Shown here: piece by piece, positions 50,601 to 62,975 of the stretch | Layout of the letters: every line of letters begins with the position of its first letter | Position numbering within the stretch: the first letter of the stretch is position 1 | Source of the DNA: Sphaeramia orbicularis | Lineage: Eukaryota; Chordata; Actinopteri; Kurtiformes; Apogonidae | Direction of reading: 5' to 3' | DNA: 64,000 bases | NCBI RefSeq assembly: GCF_902148855.1 | Contig: NC_043972.1 | Span: forward strand, 35,905,496 to 35,969,495 | Position numbers and translations under genes: made by a program | The notes under the pieces: generated by a model | Seen by the model: the letters and a program-made list of their open reading frames with translations, nothing else | Database searches by the model: none | Told to the model about the DNA's origin: nothing

Positions 50601-52017
50601 CCTAGGGACATGTTCACACTGCTTATTTGCGAATCTTCACCCTTGCATCTGTATTTATAACCAACTCATAAAGATCATAACAAACCGTGAAATTAAAATA
50701 TATTTGAAAGTAAATCTCTGGCTGAGTACCACACTTCAGTGATTTTATGGCACAGATCAAATTGCTAAGATATGATTAAGCATTGAGGAATATCTTGAGC
50801 CATTTGAGACCAAATTTCAATGGCTAAGGAGTAAATGTAATTAGCGTTAGTGAACACGATGTGTGTGCATTGCTTTCATGCATTTTTATTAATTATAATA
50901 TGTTAATCAACAAAAACAAAAATGTAAAAAGCTGAAACATGTTGTACTACATTGTCGTGATAAGGTTAATACTTAGTTATAAAACTTTCTTAGTTTGAAT
51001 GAATGTCATTGATTGGAAAAATGAAACTAGAGATTTGAAGTGTAATGTCTAATTTAATGTTAAAATGAAAGATTAGTGTTGAAACAAGTATTGGTATGTA
51101 TTGAAGTCAAGTTATCAGTTTTGAACATTACCCAACTCTAATCACGGCAATGTTCAAGTTTGCTCTGTGTAATGACAAATTCTCACCATTTTATGAAACA
51201 TGTGCACTCAAATTTGCCACTGTTTTAAATGAACACACATGTTCCATTCTGCTTTTTAGTCTTCATCCCTTTCTCAACACCTTAACAGTTATATAAGTTA
51301 GAAAGCACATCATGGTTTCAGGTTCAGTTTATGAGAAGACAGAAAAAGCACTGTAGCTGAACAGAGAACCTTCTACTTCTATTCCAGTTCAGAGAGGTTA
51401 CTTTCATAGCATTTTTCTGTATTTTGCTTTGGTAGTTGGTGACCCCAGTAACTATTTTTTTTCCTGAAAATTGCTCATCAAAATTGACAAGAAAGTTCAG
51501 AAAGTTAGTGAGTTACTTTTTAAAAACGCCATTTCAGAATGTGAGGTCTTGTCATCTTTAACCTTTATTAAAATTCCGCAAAGTGAACTTCCAAAGTATG
51601 ATACTGACGGCTCAGTGGTAGTTACTGAGGGAAAGGAAAGTGTTAGTCACTGTCAGAGGACGTGCTGGGAGTGTGGCAGCCCTCCAGACACTAACCAGCT
51701 TCTAGGCCATCGCTGTCGCCACCATCGCCCTTATTCTGAAAGAAGATACAGCCCCTCAGGCAGCGTCTCTGTGTTTTTGTGCTGATGGAACATTCCTCAG
51801 GTTTCCATCATTTGTTTGCGCTTTAGCAGTGGAAAATATACACATAGTCAAGAGAGCAAACTTTCATCTAAAGGACGACGCTGGTGACAAAACACTCCTG
51901 TTTAATAACTAATAACATTTTGTGTGTTTGTGTGTGTTTCAGTGTCAGTTCCAGTTTGTGTGCGAGGCCATCCTGCAGGTCTACAAAGAGAAACAGGAGA
52001 GATCTACAGCGCCGTAA
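38654..52017 (+). CDS. ptpn3: Tyrosine-protein phosphatase non-receptor type 3 (FERM-PDZ-PTP)
   Basis: Membrane-cortex tyrosine phosphatase. Twenty-five coding exons join in phase: 38654-38722, 39791-39925, 40084-40126, 40233-40314, 40510-40554, 40644-40696, 40869-40986, 41096-41183, 41277-41365, 41443-41506, 42545-42747, 43344-43469, 43625-43786, 43979-44081, 44161-44238, 44333-44389, 45428-45584, 45711-45886, 46186-46276, 46483-46544, 46670-46816, 47478-47606, 49033-49178, 49279-49414, 51943-52017. Product is 877 residues (human 913). FERM spans about 8-300, PDZ about 470-560 ([10 protein letters not shown]), PTP about 617-870. [18 protein letters not shown] (W774-D776) and [10 protein letters not shown] (C807) are intact. 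The linker MVWNP...[15 protein letters not shown] and EDVFYTY match PTPN3, not PTPN4. An in-frame TGA at 38621 fixes the ATG in this exon, leaving the N-terminus shorter than the human one. epb41l4b follows on the same strand, as in human 9q31. Confidence 0.96.
39579..39625 (+). mobile_element. Short LINE-like 3' tail (AGATAAACTTTATTAATC ... GGGGAAAT type)
   Basis: AAGATGAGATAAACGTTATT followed by AATCTCTATGGGGAAATAG matches the widespread fish tail consensus GATAAACTTTATTGATCCC ... GGGGAAATTC. Another copy with a longer repeat tract is at 60153-60265. It lies in a ptpn3 intron. The parent family is not certain to me. Confidence 0.5.
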
Positions 52018-52581
52018 AAGAAATCAACAACAGGACCAGAACACTTCACCATTTCAGCCTCATCTCACAGAGCTGCCTCCCACGGAAGGACCTCCAGTGC
52101 TATTAGAGATTAACCTCCATCAGGCCTATGGGACTGCTATGCAGACCGGATAATGAGTGAATAACTAGCTTCAGAACACAGCTGTCTGTGATCTGTATAG
52201 CCTCAATTCATCATGAGAATACAAATCTTACACCTAATCGGCCTTATTTTTTGCTGATAGTGCATTAAGCTTGTAGAGGCTGCGGTCTCCATAGTGACTG
52301 ATATAAGACGGATGTGAGCTGCTAATTTCTGTTCAAGAGGCAACTCAGGAATGATGCCTCCACTTATTAAGCTATGTGTGCCTTAGACTGACGCCTCCCA
52401 GCCAGCAGATCGAACAGGGCAGCAGAGACAAACAAGGATCATTATAATCTGTTGTTTATCTGTGCGCCCTGAGACAATGACCATGGCAGGCTTTAGATCA
52501 CCACAGCAGATAAGGTCACTGTGCAGAGGACCAGAGGAGCACCTACACACTGTTCATCACCTTTAAATTATTAAGACACTC

Positions 52582-52587
52582 AATAAA
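52582..52587 (+). terminator. ptpn3: Poly(A) signal of ptpn3
   Basis: AATAAA in the context CTCAATAAAAACACTG, 565 bases after the ptpn3 stop. No earlier AATAAA is evident in this 3' UTR. Confidence 0.65.
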
Positions 52588-53422
52588 AACACTGATTTTT
52601 ACGGATATGTGGGCCTTGTCATTTCCTCTGATACTGAGAGTTCATTAAATGTTTGTGTCTGACATGAAGACATGGTGGTCTCCTTAAGGCTCTCCACTAA
52701 CCAAAGTGAGGACTATCCTGCTTATTCAACCTTCAGCTGAGTTCCTCTAGACCTGGCATCATATCAGTGAAACTACCTCAGCATCACAAATCAGCCTTAA
52801 ATATCTGCTAAGGCAGAATATTGGCTTAAAGGCAGATAACCAAATGTAATAATGCTGTGAGGATTGCAGCATCTCTGCAGGTTTGTCAAAACTTTCATTG
52901 TGTTTCTGCTAAATCTGTGCACTACCTGTTGTGTATTTCACTGCGGTGCTTAAAGGAGCAGTGAGTTGATAGGGTATTAAAACAGTAGAAGATGATTATA
53001 CATACACACAAGTACAGGTGTGGTCACAAAATAGATGTGGATATGATGGGATATTCAGAAAATGCACATAAGGTTAAATCCACTAATTTTTAGTGTTTTG
53101 GCTTCTTCCAACCATACTTGTGTCCATACTTTGCATGAAAATGTAATGGAAGCATAAAGAATAAGTGGTGCCAAATACAACAAACCCTGCCACTCACATG
53201 TATTTCACCCATTATAAGTAAAGGGGAAGATTTTTTTTTTTTAATCATAAAAAAAATAATTTTTGAACTTTGATGTACATTTCCCAAAATGTAATGACAT
53301 CTATTCTGGGTCACTGGCAGTCTATAAACCCAATTTGGTATGAATTGAACCAACAATATTACTGCTAAAGTATTAACAAATAAAGAAAGAAACAAACCAA
53401 ACCAAAAACAATACCCCATAAT
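52588..53422. other. Intergenic between ptpn3 and the hAT MITE
   Basis: AT-rich. No gene. The open minus-strand frame at 53090-53419 runs through A/T homopolymers and shows no family motif. Confidence 0.5.
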
Positions 53423-54040
53423 AATTAGACCAGGGGTGTTAAACTCATTTTAATTTAGGGGCTACATACAGCCTAATTGATCTCAAGTGGGCAGGACCTG
53501 TAAAATAATAGCATAATAGCTTATACATAATAATACAAATTTATCTTTGTTGTAGTGTGAAAAAAGTAAAATTACATTATGAAATTGTGAAAAACCATGT
53601 ACAACCTGAAATTTGTTGAGGGAAAAAAGTGCAATTTCAAAAACATTATTTCTCAGCTTAATATTACAGTGAATCTACAGATGCACAAAACATTTAGTAA
53701 CAGGCATTATATTGTTGAAGTTGCACTTATTTTTCTTAAGACATTTCAGATTGTATTTGATCAGGTTATTCACATTATTTTGTGGAAGGATAGTTTGTAG
53801 ATGTAAATATTTCCATAATGCTATTTTACTTTTTTCCACATTAAACCAATAAAAAAAAAATTGAAGTTGTCATTATTTAAAGGTTATGATGCCATTATTG
53901 TTCTGTAGATCACCACTGAACTAAAGCAGGTCCGACACCTTTGCCCGTTAATATATTCAGAGTAATTTTTACCCTTCACTGTCCGGTGTGGACCCTTTGG
54001 TGGGCCGGTTTTGGCCCGCGAGCCGTATGTTGAATTAGAC
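53423..54040 (+). mobile_element. hAT-type MITE with 8-bp target duplication
   Basis: The element runs from 53431 to 54032. The left end CAGGGGTGTTAAACTCATTT is the well-known hAT MITE terminus, followed by the usual GGGGCTACATACAGCCTAAT. The right part reads GGCCGGTTTTGGCCCGCGAG then CCGTATGTTG. Both sides carry the same 8 bases, AATTAGAC (53423-53430 and 54033-54040), the size expected for hAT insertion. The right terminus lacks most of the expected GACACCCCTG. No transposase is encoded. Confidence 0.88.
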
Positions 54041-54179
54041 CACTTTGTATATATAATCTGTGACTGATCTACGGTGTCCGTGGAGGAGGCTTTAGAAAGT
54101 CTGATGACACCCTGGGGGAGCCGGTTGTCATGCAATGGGAACCTTTAATGATGTGAACTATTCCCCGGTCAAGCGGAGC

Positions 54180-54892
54180 CGTGACAGACAGATGGCGCTG
54201 GTTCACCGGTGCTGATGGGTCGGTCAGTCTGGAGGAAAAGAAGTTTGTTCTGCGCTGTGTTTGGCGCAGGCGCAGATCGGGCTGTTTGTCCAGTTTCTCT
54301 GGTTGACTTTTACCTGAGAGGTAGACTAGTTTCGGTTCGCCGGTGGGAATGAGAACCGAGCGCCGGGTCCGGTCCAGAGGTGATTAAGTAGACTCCCCCT
54401 GCCCCGGCGACCTCCCCACCCGGCCCGTGTGACTCAGGGGTTCCCACTGCGGAGCGTGGGGACGGGGTTTGTCCGTGGGGTTTAGAGTCGGTGCGCAACA
54501 GCGAGCGGAGCGGGAGGGCAGGTGCAGAGGAGCGGACAGGACGGGCTGAGGAGGAGGAGGAGCAGGAGGAAGAGGAGCAGGAGGAGGGGGCATTTCCGCG
54601 TGAGTCCCCACTCCTTAATGGGTGGAAATCAACTGGTTGGCTCCTCGGTGCTGGATCCGTGTTAGTTTCATTAGTATGCGGCTGGAGTCCCCCCGCTGCC
54701 GCCGACGCGCAGCCTGAGGACGGACCGGCAGCCCTGAAGTCTCCTCCGCGCCTGCTGAGTGACTCCTCGCCCCGGGGAGGACGAGGAGGAGAAGGAGGAA
54801 GCATCAGGACCAGGACCGGGACCGGGACCGGGACCGGTGCTGTGGTTGGGGACTGTTCTCTTCGGGACCTTCTCTCCTTGTGGGTCAGGAAG
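54180..54892 (+). promoter_or_regulatory. epb41l4b: CpG-island promoter and 5' UTR of epb41l4b
   Basis: GC- and CpG-rich region leading to the epb41l4b ATG. It includes a GGAGGA-rich purine tract (54549-54592) and a tandem GGGACC hexamer run (54808-54836). The frame of the coding exon stays open back to 54491 but contains no ATG before 54893. Confidence 0.65.
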
Positions 54893-57800
54893 ATGATGGG
54901 CTTTCTGCGCCGGACGTTCAGCCGCCGCTCCCGGAGCCGCTTCCAGACCAGAGAGAGGGACGAACGGGACGGGAAAGGAGGAGGAGGAGGAGGGGGTGGA
55001 GGAGGTGGGGGTGGAGGGGTGACCGGGAACCCCCTGCTCCTGGCTCACCAGCAGCAGGTCGTCCACGCTCCGGCCGTGGTGACAGCGGGCGCGTCGGTCC
55101 ACATCCCGGCTGCGGGGACGGCCAGGACCACCATCACCTGTCGCGTCCTCCTTCTGGACGGATCCGATGTCAATGTGGATTTGCCTGTGAGTGCGCTGAA
55201 GGATGTCCGGTGTGTTGACAGGGGCTCCGTGGGTTTACTCTGCCCGGATGAGTGTGTAAACAGAGGACAACCCCATGGCGCAGGACTAGGTGATATTAAA
55301 ATGTGGCCCGTGTCCTCCCTTGGGGACACTGTGGTGGTTGGAGAGGTCCACTGAAATCCAGCTTCCTATAATTTCTCAAATATGCAAGGTTGTTCTCACT
55401 TTACTTTAAAAGAAAAACACAAGCTTTAGCACTTTTTTGCTGTAGATGTAACAGAAGCTTTCAGAAAATGAAGCCAGTGTTTTCAGAATGAGACTTTCTC
55501 ATATGAATTTGCTCAAATTGTGGATTGATAGAAACTTAAGAAAGTATTTTACTTCATTGTGAGGATTTGCACTCGCCCTTCCCTGTTAACTTAATATGTT
55601 TTGGAAAATGGGAAGTTACAGACATCAGCTTTTTTTGGCCCACAGTAATCAGTCCTGTTAATAATTGTTCACATTCCCTGTGTGTTTGGTGAAGTTACCT
55701 TTTCCAAAGTTCGTGTGCCTTCAGGGTCATAGTGGCCCACATAGTATGGTGTGTACGTGAGTGTGTTGTCTTCCTGTAAGAGGTGCAGATGGTGTTATGA
55801 TCAGCCAATTCATCACATTACTTCCCCATTTTGACTGCAGAGAAATCTAACCAAGATAGCCCTGAAGCTGCATCATCCTATTTGCTCTTTTACAACATCT
55901 CCCTCTTCCTTCAGTCTATTTGCCTCTATCTGATTTTGCAGAGGCTATCTGCTCCTCTCTCCTCCCGGCTTCCTCCATATGCCATCCTCCCTCATAATCT
56001 TCTTTTACACTCCCTCTGTGGCCTGCTCCCTTGCTCATCATCTTACTCTTTCACACTCTGCCACTTCATCCTTTTTGCCTCCACCTCCTTCTCCTCCATA
56101 TTTTTCCTCCTATCCTCCATCCGTCTTTCTTTGTCTTTATCTACTCCCTGATTCCCTGATCTGATTAACTGCTGTGGGGACTCTGTGTCACAGACGAGTG
56201 CTACAAGTGTGTGAGGGGTAGGTGGGATGATGAGCCAGTGTGTGGGCATGTGTGCGTAAGTGGTTTCTTGTAAGATGTTTTGATTTTGAAGGTTGCATGT
56301 GTCACCAAAGCTGTTGTGCCTGCAAATGCTTGGCTCTTATAGTGGAGCATCAGGTGGAAAGGCTTTCTCTTGTCATACAGGGAGATTAGAACAATAACTC
56401 AAAACCACTGCTCGTAGTGGACGTATTACAGGTCCAACAAACAATGCAGAATGACACATGACTTGTCAGGCTGGCAGCTTAGTCACAGGTGTGTTGGAAC
56501 AAGTTTGTTCATGTCCTCTTGTTTTCCTACAGGCACTGAGACAGGTTCACTGAAAAGAGCTGAAGTCGCCCATTAAAGCTTATTAGTCTGTCACTTCAGG
56601 CTCCATTCAAAAATACAATGTGGAACAGGAGCAATGAAATATTCCTTCATTTTAACTGTGTGGGTCTCCTAAGCAAATTTGGCCTTATTGTGCATGTGCA
56701 CCCTGTGACAGAGCTACAGTTTCAATCAGCCTCTCCACAGTATGTGTTACAGAATGAGCAAGAGCATTCTGCTGATTTTTTTTTTTTTTTTTTCTGTCCC
56801 CAATCCCTTAATACCACTGATTTCCTCACATATTTATACACTCACCAGGATGTTTGGACTGGTTATCAGGATCCAAAGTACAATGCTGTCATCTTTCCAC
56901 ACTCCCACTGTGTTTTATTAGGGGCAGAATTGGATTAGGTCTTCATACGGGGCAATGAGGTGTATCTGTCCATAAACTGTTAAGCCTGAATTTTCTGATG
57001 TAATGCAACCATCGCTGAGGGAAACAACTTTTATAGTGCAGCTTTGCCAAATAAGAACTATTTCACTCTGTAAGTAGTTGAACTACAACAAAAGTGTAAT
57101 TTAGTCGATTAAAACAACAAAATTCTGGGAAAAACTGCTTTTTAAAATATGACATTCTAACAAAATGTAATACAACAAAGTCAAATGCCAGCAAAAATAC
57201 TATTAGATTGAATTCATGACTATTTGTGAATATTGCGACTACAGACTACAGCTATCAATGAAATGTATTTAACATGCACCGCACATGACTTTTACAACCT
57301 TAACAACTAAATCAGTCTTTACCGTCAAGGTCGAGTGAGTGGTGGTCCCCCATAGGTGGCTGTATTACAGAATGGATGAAAAAGTAAAGAAGGAATGGTA
57401 AAATAAAAATAGAAAAACATCAATCCTTTGCTTTTATGGCCCCAGATGTATGGTTTCAGCAGTTAACTATACTAAAACTAACAACAAAATACTGCCAAAT
57501 GTGGTGAGAATAAGGGTTAAACTGGCCTACATGTACAGCCCCCCCCCCAAATGCTGAATACATGTACCATAGTTGTACTTAAGTGCACTGACTTGTGTTC
57601 TTTCCCGTGGGTCTTGTCCTTCTCATTTTGACCCAGATGCAGTACACTTTCACACTCACTACAAGTCATTTGACTCCTGATAAGGACACCAGGGGTCTAA
57701 TTTACCTTCACACCTTTAAAAAAATACCAAGGTCACATAGTTGTGAGGTTCCTCTAGAGAAGATGAGCGTCGCTTCAGTGTATGAATAAACTTTATTGTC

Positions 57801-60800
57801 ATTGTATTGTCAGTGTAACAAAAAATCTAAATTGTTACCTGAGATGAAAATAACTGACTTTCTTTCTGTTCTAGAGTAAGTGCAAAGGCCAGGACCTCTT
57901 TGACCAAATCATGTACCACATTGATCTGGTGGAGACAGACTACTTTGGTTTGCAGTACATGGACACAGACCAGGTTTCAGTGAGTACACAAACTCTTAAT
58001 CATTGTGGACCAAAAGCTGACAATACTCTGTCTCACCTGCTCATTCTTTTCCCTCTTAGCACTGGCTGGATATGTCCAAGCTAATAAAAAAACAGATCCG
58101 AGGTAAGTTTAGCTCAGACTGTTTTTTTTTTTTTTTTTTCTAATTATGCCTTTGAGTGCAGAGAAATGTGCATTGTCCTGTATGTACATGTGGCAGCAGG
58201 TAAGTGGGGAGCAGGTGGCCCATTATCAGATGTTGACATGGTGATTAGCATGTGCATCAGGAGCCGAACCCTTGTTTGCTCTTCAGTCAGTAGCAGGAGG
58301 GTGAAAGGCCCAAGGGGGGGGCGGGGGGGACTGGAAAAGAGGAGAGAGAGACAGATGTTGATTACTTGTCCACTTGTCCTCTCTTCACTGGTTGTTTAAG
58401 AAATGAGAAATAAATGAAAGTTTGATTAGTGCTGAAGTGGGAACGGGAAGAAATAGTTCAGTAAGTACTGAGAAATGAGTGTGAATTATAATTTGCGGCC
58501 ATGCTGACAGTGACAAATAGACTGGATGAGCAGGATAGAGTTGAATGAGCAGATAAAAGTGAAAAAATACACTTTAGGAGGCTTTGACTTACTTTATTCA
58601 CACTTATTCTTCTGTCTTCATTTTTTCATTTAGATGGTCCACCTTACAGACTGTTCTTCAGAGTCAAATTTTACTCTTCAGAGCCAAATAACCTGCGTGA
58701 GGAGTTTACAAGGTAAAAAATCTCCCCGTCAGACATGCGTACTGTACTGCACACACATGCACGTTTGGTTTTCTCTGGAGCCCGGTGTACAGGTCCAAAG
58801 GGGATGTGGGCCTAATTACTTTGCTGCTGTGAGCAGATCCAAATCAAGGCCAAATGGACAGAGACTTCTTAAAACAAATTATCTGTCGGAGATGAGGAAA
58901 GGCGTGTGATACATCAATTGATTTATGTTCTCTTTCAGCTTTCATCACTCTGTCTTTCTTTTGTTTCTCTGCAACAGGTATCTGTTTGTGTTGCAGCTTC
59001 GACAAGACATCCTGTCTGGCAAGTAAGTTCCTTTGTTGAATTTAATGCACACACAACGCGAAAAACACAGCCCTCATATAGACAAATACAAACACATTAT
59101 CTGCATTATAAAGCATGAACACATTTAAATGTGATAATGGCAACTTGTCCAGGTTTTTGCGTGTCTTTCACTCTCTCATTTGCCAGACACATTTACATAC
59201 AAAAAAGCACACTTACATCTACAAATACAAAGAAACTACACAGAAAACAAGACTTTTGCAACAATTTCCTACAAAGATAGACCTTGTATACCTTTCATCA
59301 TCAATAGCCACTCCACAACAGCTCATGACTAAAGGTTTATTTATGTGGGAGAAGGAATGGACACTGAGCATGAATGGATAGATGTGAAAAACAGGATGAA
59401 TGTTGGTGCTTGTGAGCTGAGAGTAGTCAAGGACGGATGTAATGGAGTCTGTGAAAAAGCAGACTGAGTGTGGGTGACCAGTCTGAGGCTCTGTGTCACC
59501 TGAGCCTATTACGATCCCAAAGAGACCTGGAGAAACCCGGAGGTGGAAGAGCTATGGACAGGATTGAGTAGGAGAAAGGATTAAAGGAGAGATGAGACGG
59601 TGAATAGGTGTGAATAGGAGGATCAGTGGAAGGATAAGGCATGACAGTAAATGGATAAAAACAAGGGGGATTGAAAAACCCTCAACAAACAGCACAGGAT
59701 GGTTTTAATTAATGAATGGAAGAATTGACAGTATATCAATCCGACTCATAAAGGTCTAGTGTGTAAGATTTAGGAGAATCTAATTGCAGAAATGGAATAT
59801 AATATTAGAATTATGTTTTCATCAGTCTATAATCACCTAAATATTAGAGTTGATGGAGTATCCACTATGTTGTGCTGCCATTTTGTTTTTACAATAACTT
59901 AGAACAGATTAAATATTTCTTCTTTTTTCTGTTTCTTGTCATTTGGTATTTAGTGTTAAGATGCATTACAGTCATATACAATGTCTGAGTGTGGACCAGA
60001 GTTAATATCCTCTTAATGATGACCTTAGGGGATATTCAGTGGGTTGCAATTTCACCAGTAGATGCTATTAAATATTACATATTTTAATTTTAACCTATCA
60101 TAACTAGTTAAAGGTTCTATGGGAAGAATATAAAGAAATCTATATGTATTGAAATAAGATAAGATAAGATAAGATAAGATAAGATAAGATAAGATAAGAT
60201 AAGATAAGATAAGATAAGATAAGACTTTATTTATCCCACCCTGGGGAAATTTCACAGTTAACAGCAGCAACATACAATATACAATTGTGAGACGTTTCCC
60301 AGCTTTCTCATTTGCCCATACCAGCCTCTTGACTGATTTCAGTGTAGCAGAGTCATGTTGACATTTATGTTTGCTGATGCTCCTCTACAGAGGTAACACT
60401 GCAAACATTAACTACCGTTACCTTTAAGACGATCAGATTAGCTCCCCACACAACAGACTCCACATAAGCACAGGAGTAAAAGGGTGGTGATTATAGTTAA
60501 TAACAATGGCTTTCTAAATGTTTGAAACAGCACATATAACTAACTTAGTTAAGATTAATGATAAAGTTGTATCTACAGGGCAGCTAGAGAGGAGGGCAAG
60601 GCAAGACAAATTTATTTATATAGCACCATTCCTACACAAGGCAATTCAAAGTGCTTTACAAAGGCATAAAATTACATTATAATTATAGAGAATAAAACAT
60701 TAAACAAATGGAAAGTGCAGAAAACATAAAAATAAAGACGGAAATTAAATAGGAATAAGACACAGTTAAAACAAAAGCTAAAAACAGTCTTGACTAAAAT

Positions 60801-62975
60801 TAAGAGTTTAATGTTACAGTTTAATTGTGAGTTGCAGTGCAACTATTAAGTAACCCTACATGAAACAATAAAAAATATAGGCTCCTCCCCCTTTCATGGG
60901 TCATTGTCCTTGGCTGTTTCACCATGTTTTACCAAAATCTGTCCTGAAATGTTTGCATAATCCTGCTGACAGACAAACCAATGCAGACTTTTTAGTTTTC
61001 AGGTTTATTTTCATTAGTCATCTCTTTGGACAAAAAAGACAACATATGCAAGCAAAACTGGAGGTAAACACATCATCATATTCACACAGGCAGAAATAGA
61101 TTATAGCAAATGCAGGTACAATTTCTTTACAAAACTTTGGAGCTTATGCTGCATGGGAATGTCTTTATAGTTGTATAATGTCTCCATCTTATATGCAGTA
61201 CATTTGGTGTCAGTCTGACACAAACAGGCAGATATTTCTGTCTTTGCAACTTAAAATAACTACATTCAAACTCATCACCAAGATTTCCTCGTCTACAGAG
61301 TGTACCTTAACAAAAACTCTGTGATGGAAGTAATGAACACAAGGAAAGACAGAAAACTGAAATTTAACCTTCAACTTTGAGTGGAGATAAGCACAGAAAA
61401 TGAAAAAACAACCTAATCCTCAAGGAACATTTGTCATTATTAATAAAGTGTGTGATGAGGGTGCTTGCTCTGATTTTTTTTTTTTTTTAGAATATCATTG
61501 TTAACATGAAACCTTACCAATAAGTAGAGATGTATCATTCTGAAAAGAAATATTGGTGTGTATGTGGAAGTGCACTGATGCTAAAAAGGATTAATTGGAA
61601 AGAAAATCCATATCTTCATACACAATTTTTGTTCATTTATGCACTACAACCTTGAATTATTGTGTAAATGTGTCTTTTATGAATTTGTAATTTTCTGGAA
61701 ACCCTCTCATGTTTATGAGAACTTCTAGGTTTCACAGATAGCACTAAACTTGGGATACACACAGTCCTCTATGCGAGCATGCATGCAGGTCAGCTGTTTT
61801 AGCTGTTTTTTTGGGGACTTCTGTACAGTGAGGAGCCACATGAACTCAAGCGTCCATACACAAACACTTAGACGGTGCGTTAGGCCTCTTCTTCGTCCTG
61901 GCTCTATCTGGGCCACGGGTCCCCTGAGTCCAGCTCTATTATGAAGCTCAAGATCAGGAGCAGCAGAGGGCTGCTTATTTTAGAAAAGGGTTGCTCCTCT
62001 CCTCCTTGACACACACAGAGTCTAGGCCATTCAGACACTTATTTCTCTCCAACACGTGATAACCTGTCACTCAATGCACATCACTGTGTGTTTTGTTGAC
62101 TGAGTGTAAATGCACTGAAAATAACTCAACAACAATGTTTTCTGTCCTCAGATTAAAATGTCCATATGATGTCTCAGTAGAGCTGGGGGCATATTGTTTA
62201 CAGAGTAAGTATTTACATTTACTTTTTCATGTATTTGTATAATTCTTTGCATCTTTTTGCCATCACTTTAATGTAATATTTTCCAGAACATACTTCAAGC
62301 TTGTAGATGGATTTTCTTTGGATATCCACTGGCTGTTATGAGTTGTTGTGTCAATTTGCAGGCATGCTATTTCTTTAAATAGTTATTTGTCTTGGCAGAC
62401 AATACTGTAATGCGAGGCTTTTTACTTTGATCCAAGATTGGAGAATGAGATGATGGAATGTAATGCAGTAATTCACCACAATGTCACAAGATTTGTCCCA
62501 AAAGTGAAACAAAAAGTAGACGTGGACCTGTTGAAAACTTTTCTAGAAGTCCTTTGCTGTATAAAAAAGTTTTACAGGTGTATTATTTGATAAAAAACAG
62601 ATAGATATTGGGTTTGCTTTTCTTGTCTGAAATGCATAGGCTGCAGCTTTGTGTTTACACACTGCGGTGCAGGAGTTTGTACATACTTGCATGTGTTGCT
62701 TTTTCCAAGTTGAAAAAAGTCAATACCCTCTTAACATTTCCACTGTGTCAGCAGCATGTTCACAGCTCCTTCTCCCTCACCACCCTCCTCATGTGCATTA
62801 GTATTTTAAAAGATTTTAGTTTTCTTAATGTATTTTTTGTCTATCCATATCCAGGTGAGCTTGGAGACTGCGACCCCTTGGAGCACTCCCCAGTGCTGGT
62901 GTCAGAGTTTCGTTTCACTCCCAAACAAAGCGAGGCCATGGAGGCGGATATCTTTAGCAGGTGGTTGGAGCTCAG
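54893..62975 (+). CDS. epb41l4b: Band 4.1-like protein 4B (EPB41L4B/EHM2), 5' part
   Basis: FERM-domain adaptor of the cortical cytoskeleton. Seven exons join in phase: 54893-55186, 57875-57979, 58060-58102, 58634-58712, 58978-59022, 62152-62204, 62855-62975, about 246 residues, continuing past the right edge. The start [13 protein letters not shown] parallels human MLRFLRRTFGRRS; the second ATG (54896) could also serve. A run of about 15 glycines (about residues 27-41) is encoded by GGA/GGG codons. FERM begins near residue 80: [84 protein letters not shown] and [16 protein letters not shown]. These match EPB41L4B closely and cover lobe F1 and part of F2. The intron between exons 5 and 6 is 3.1 kb and carries repeats. 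Its neighbour ptpn3 is the conserved partner. Confidence 0.95.
58311..58330 (+). repeat. G-run of the form G8CG7
   Basis: AAGGGGGGGGCGGGGGGGAC-type run in an epb41l4b intron. Its form is close to the run at 35666-35687. It could form a G-quadruplex. Confidence 0.7.
60153..60265 (+). mobile_element. Pentanucleotide (GATAA)n joined to a LINE-like tail
   Basis: About 14 perfect AAGAT/GATAA units (60154-60222) run directly into GACTTTATTTATCCCACCCT and GGGGAAATTTCACAG. The combination is a widespread fish repeat tail, in which the tandem part probably grew from the 3' tail of the element. It lies in the epb41l4b intron between exons 5 and 6. A minus-strand frame of repeated LSYLI is its translation. 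Confidence 0.7.
60597..60680 (+). repeat. Dispersed fish repeat fragment (TTTATATAGCACC ... CAAAGTGCTTTACA)
   Basis: CAAGACAAATTTATTTATAT, then AGCACCATTC, then AAGGCAATTCAAAGTGCTTT matches a very abundant interspersed repeat of teleosts. Same type as the fragment at 25334-25425 but better preserved. Confidence 0.6.

Noticed and set aside
51471-51785. 104-residue open frame in the last ptpn3 intron
   Set aside because: No family motif, no ATG context or splice partners, and it interrupts none of the ptpn3 exons. Most likely a chance frame in a 2.5-kb intron.
55187-55354. Extension of the first epb41l4b exon to the stop at 55354
   Set aside because: The frame runs across a consensus gtgagt donor, and the next exon (SKCKGQDLF) restores the family sequence. 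It is intron read-through.
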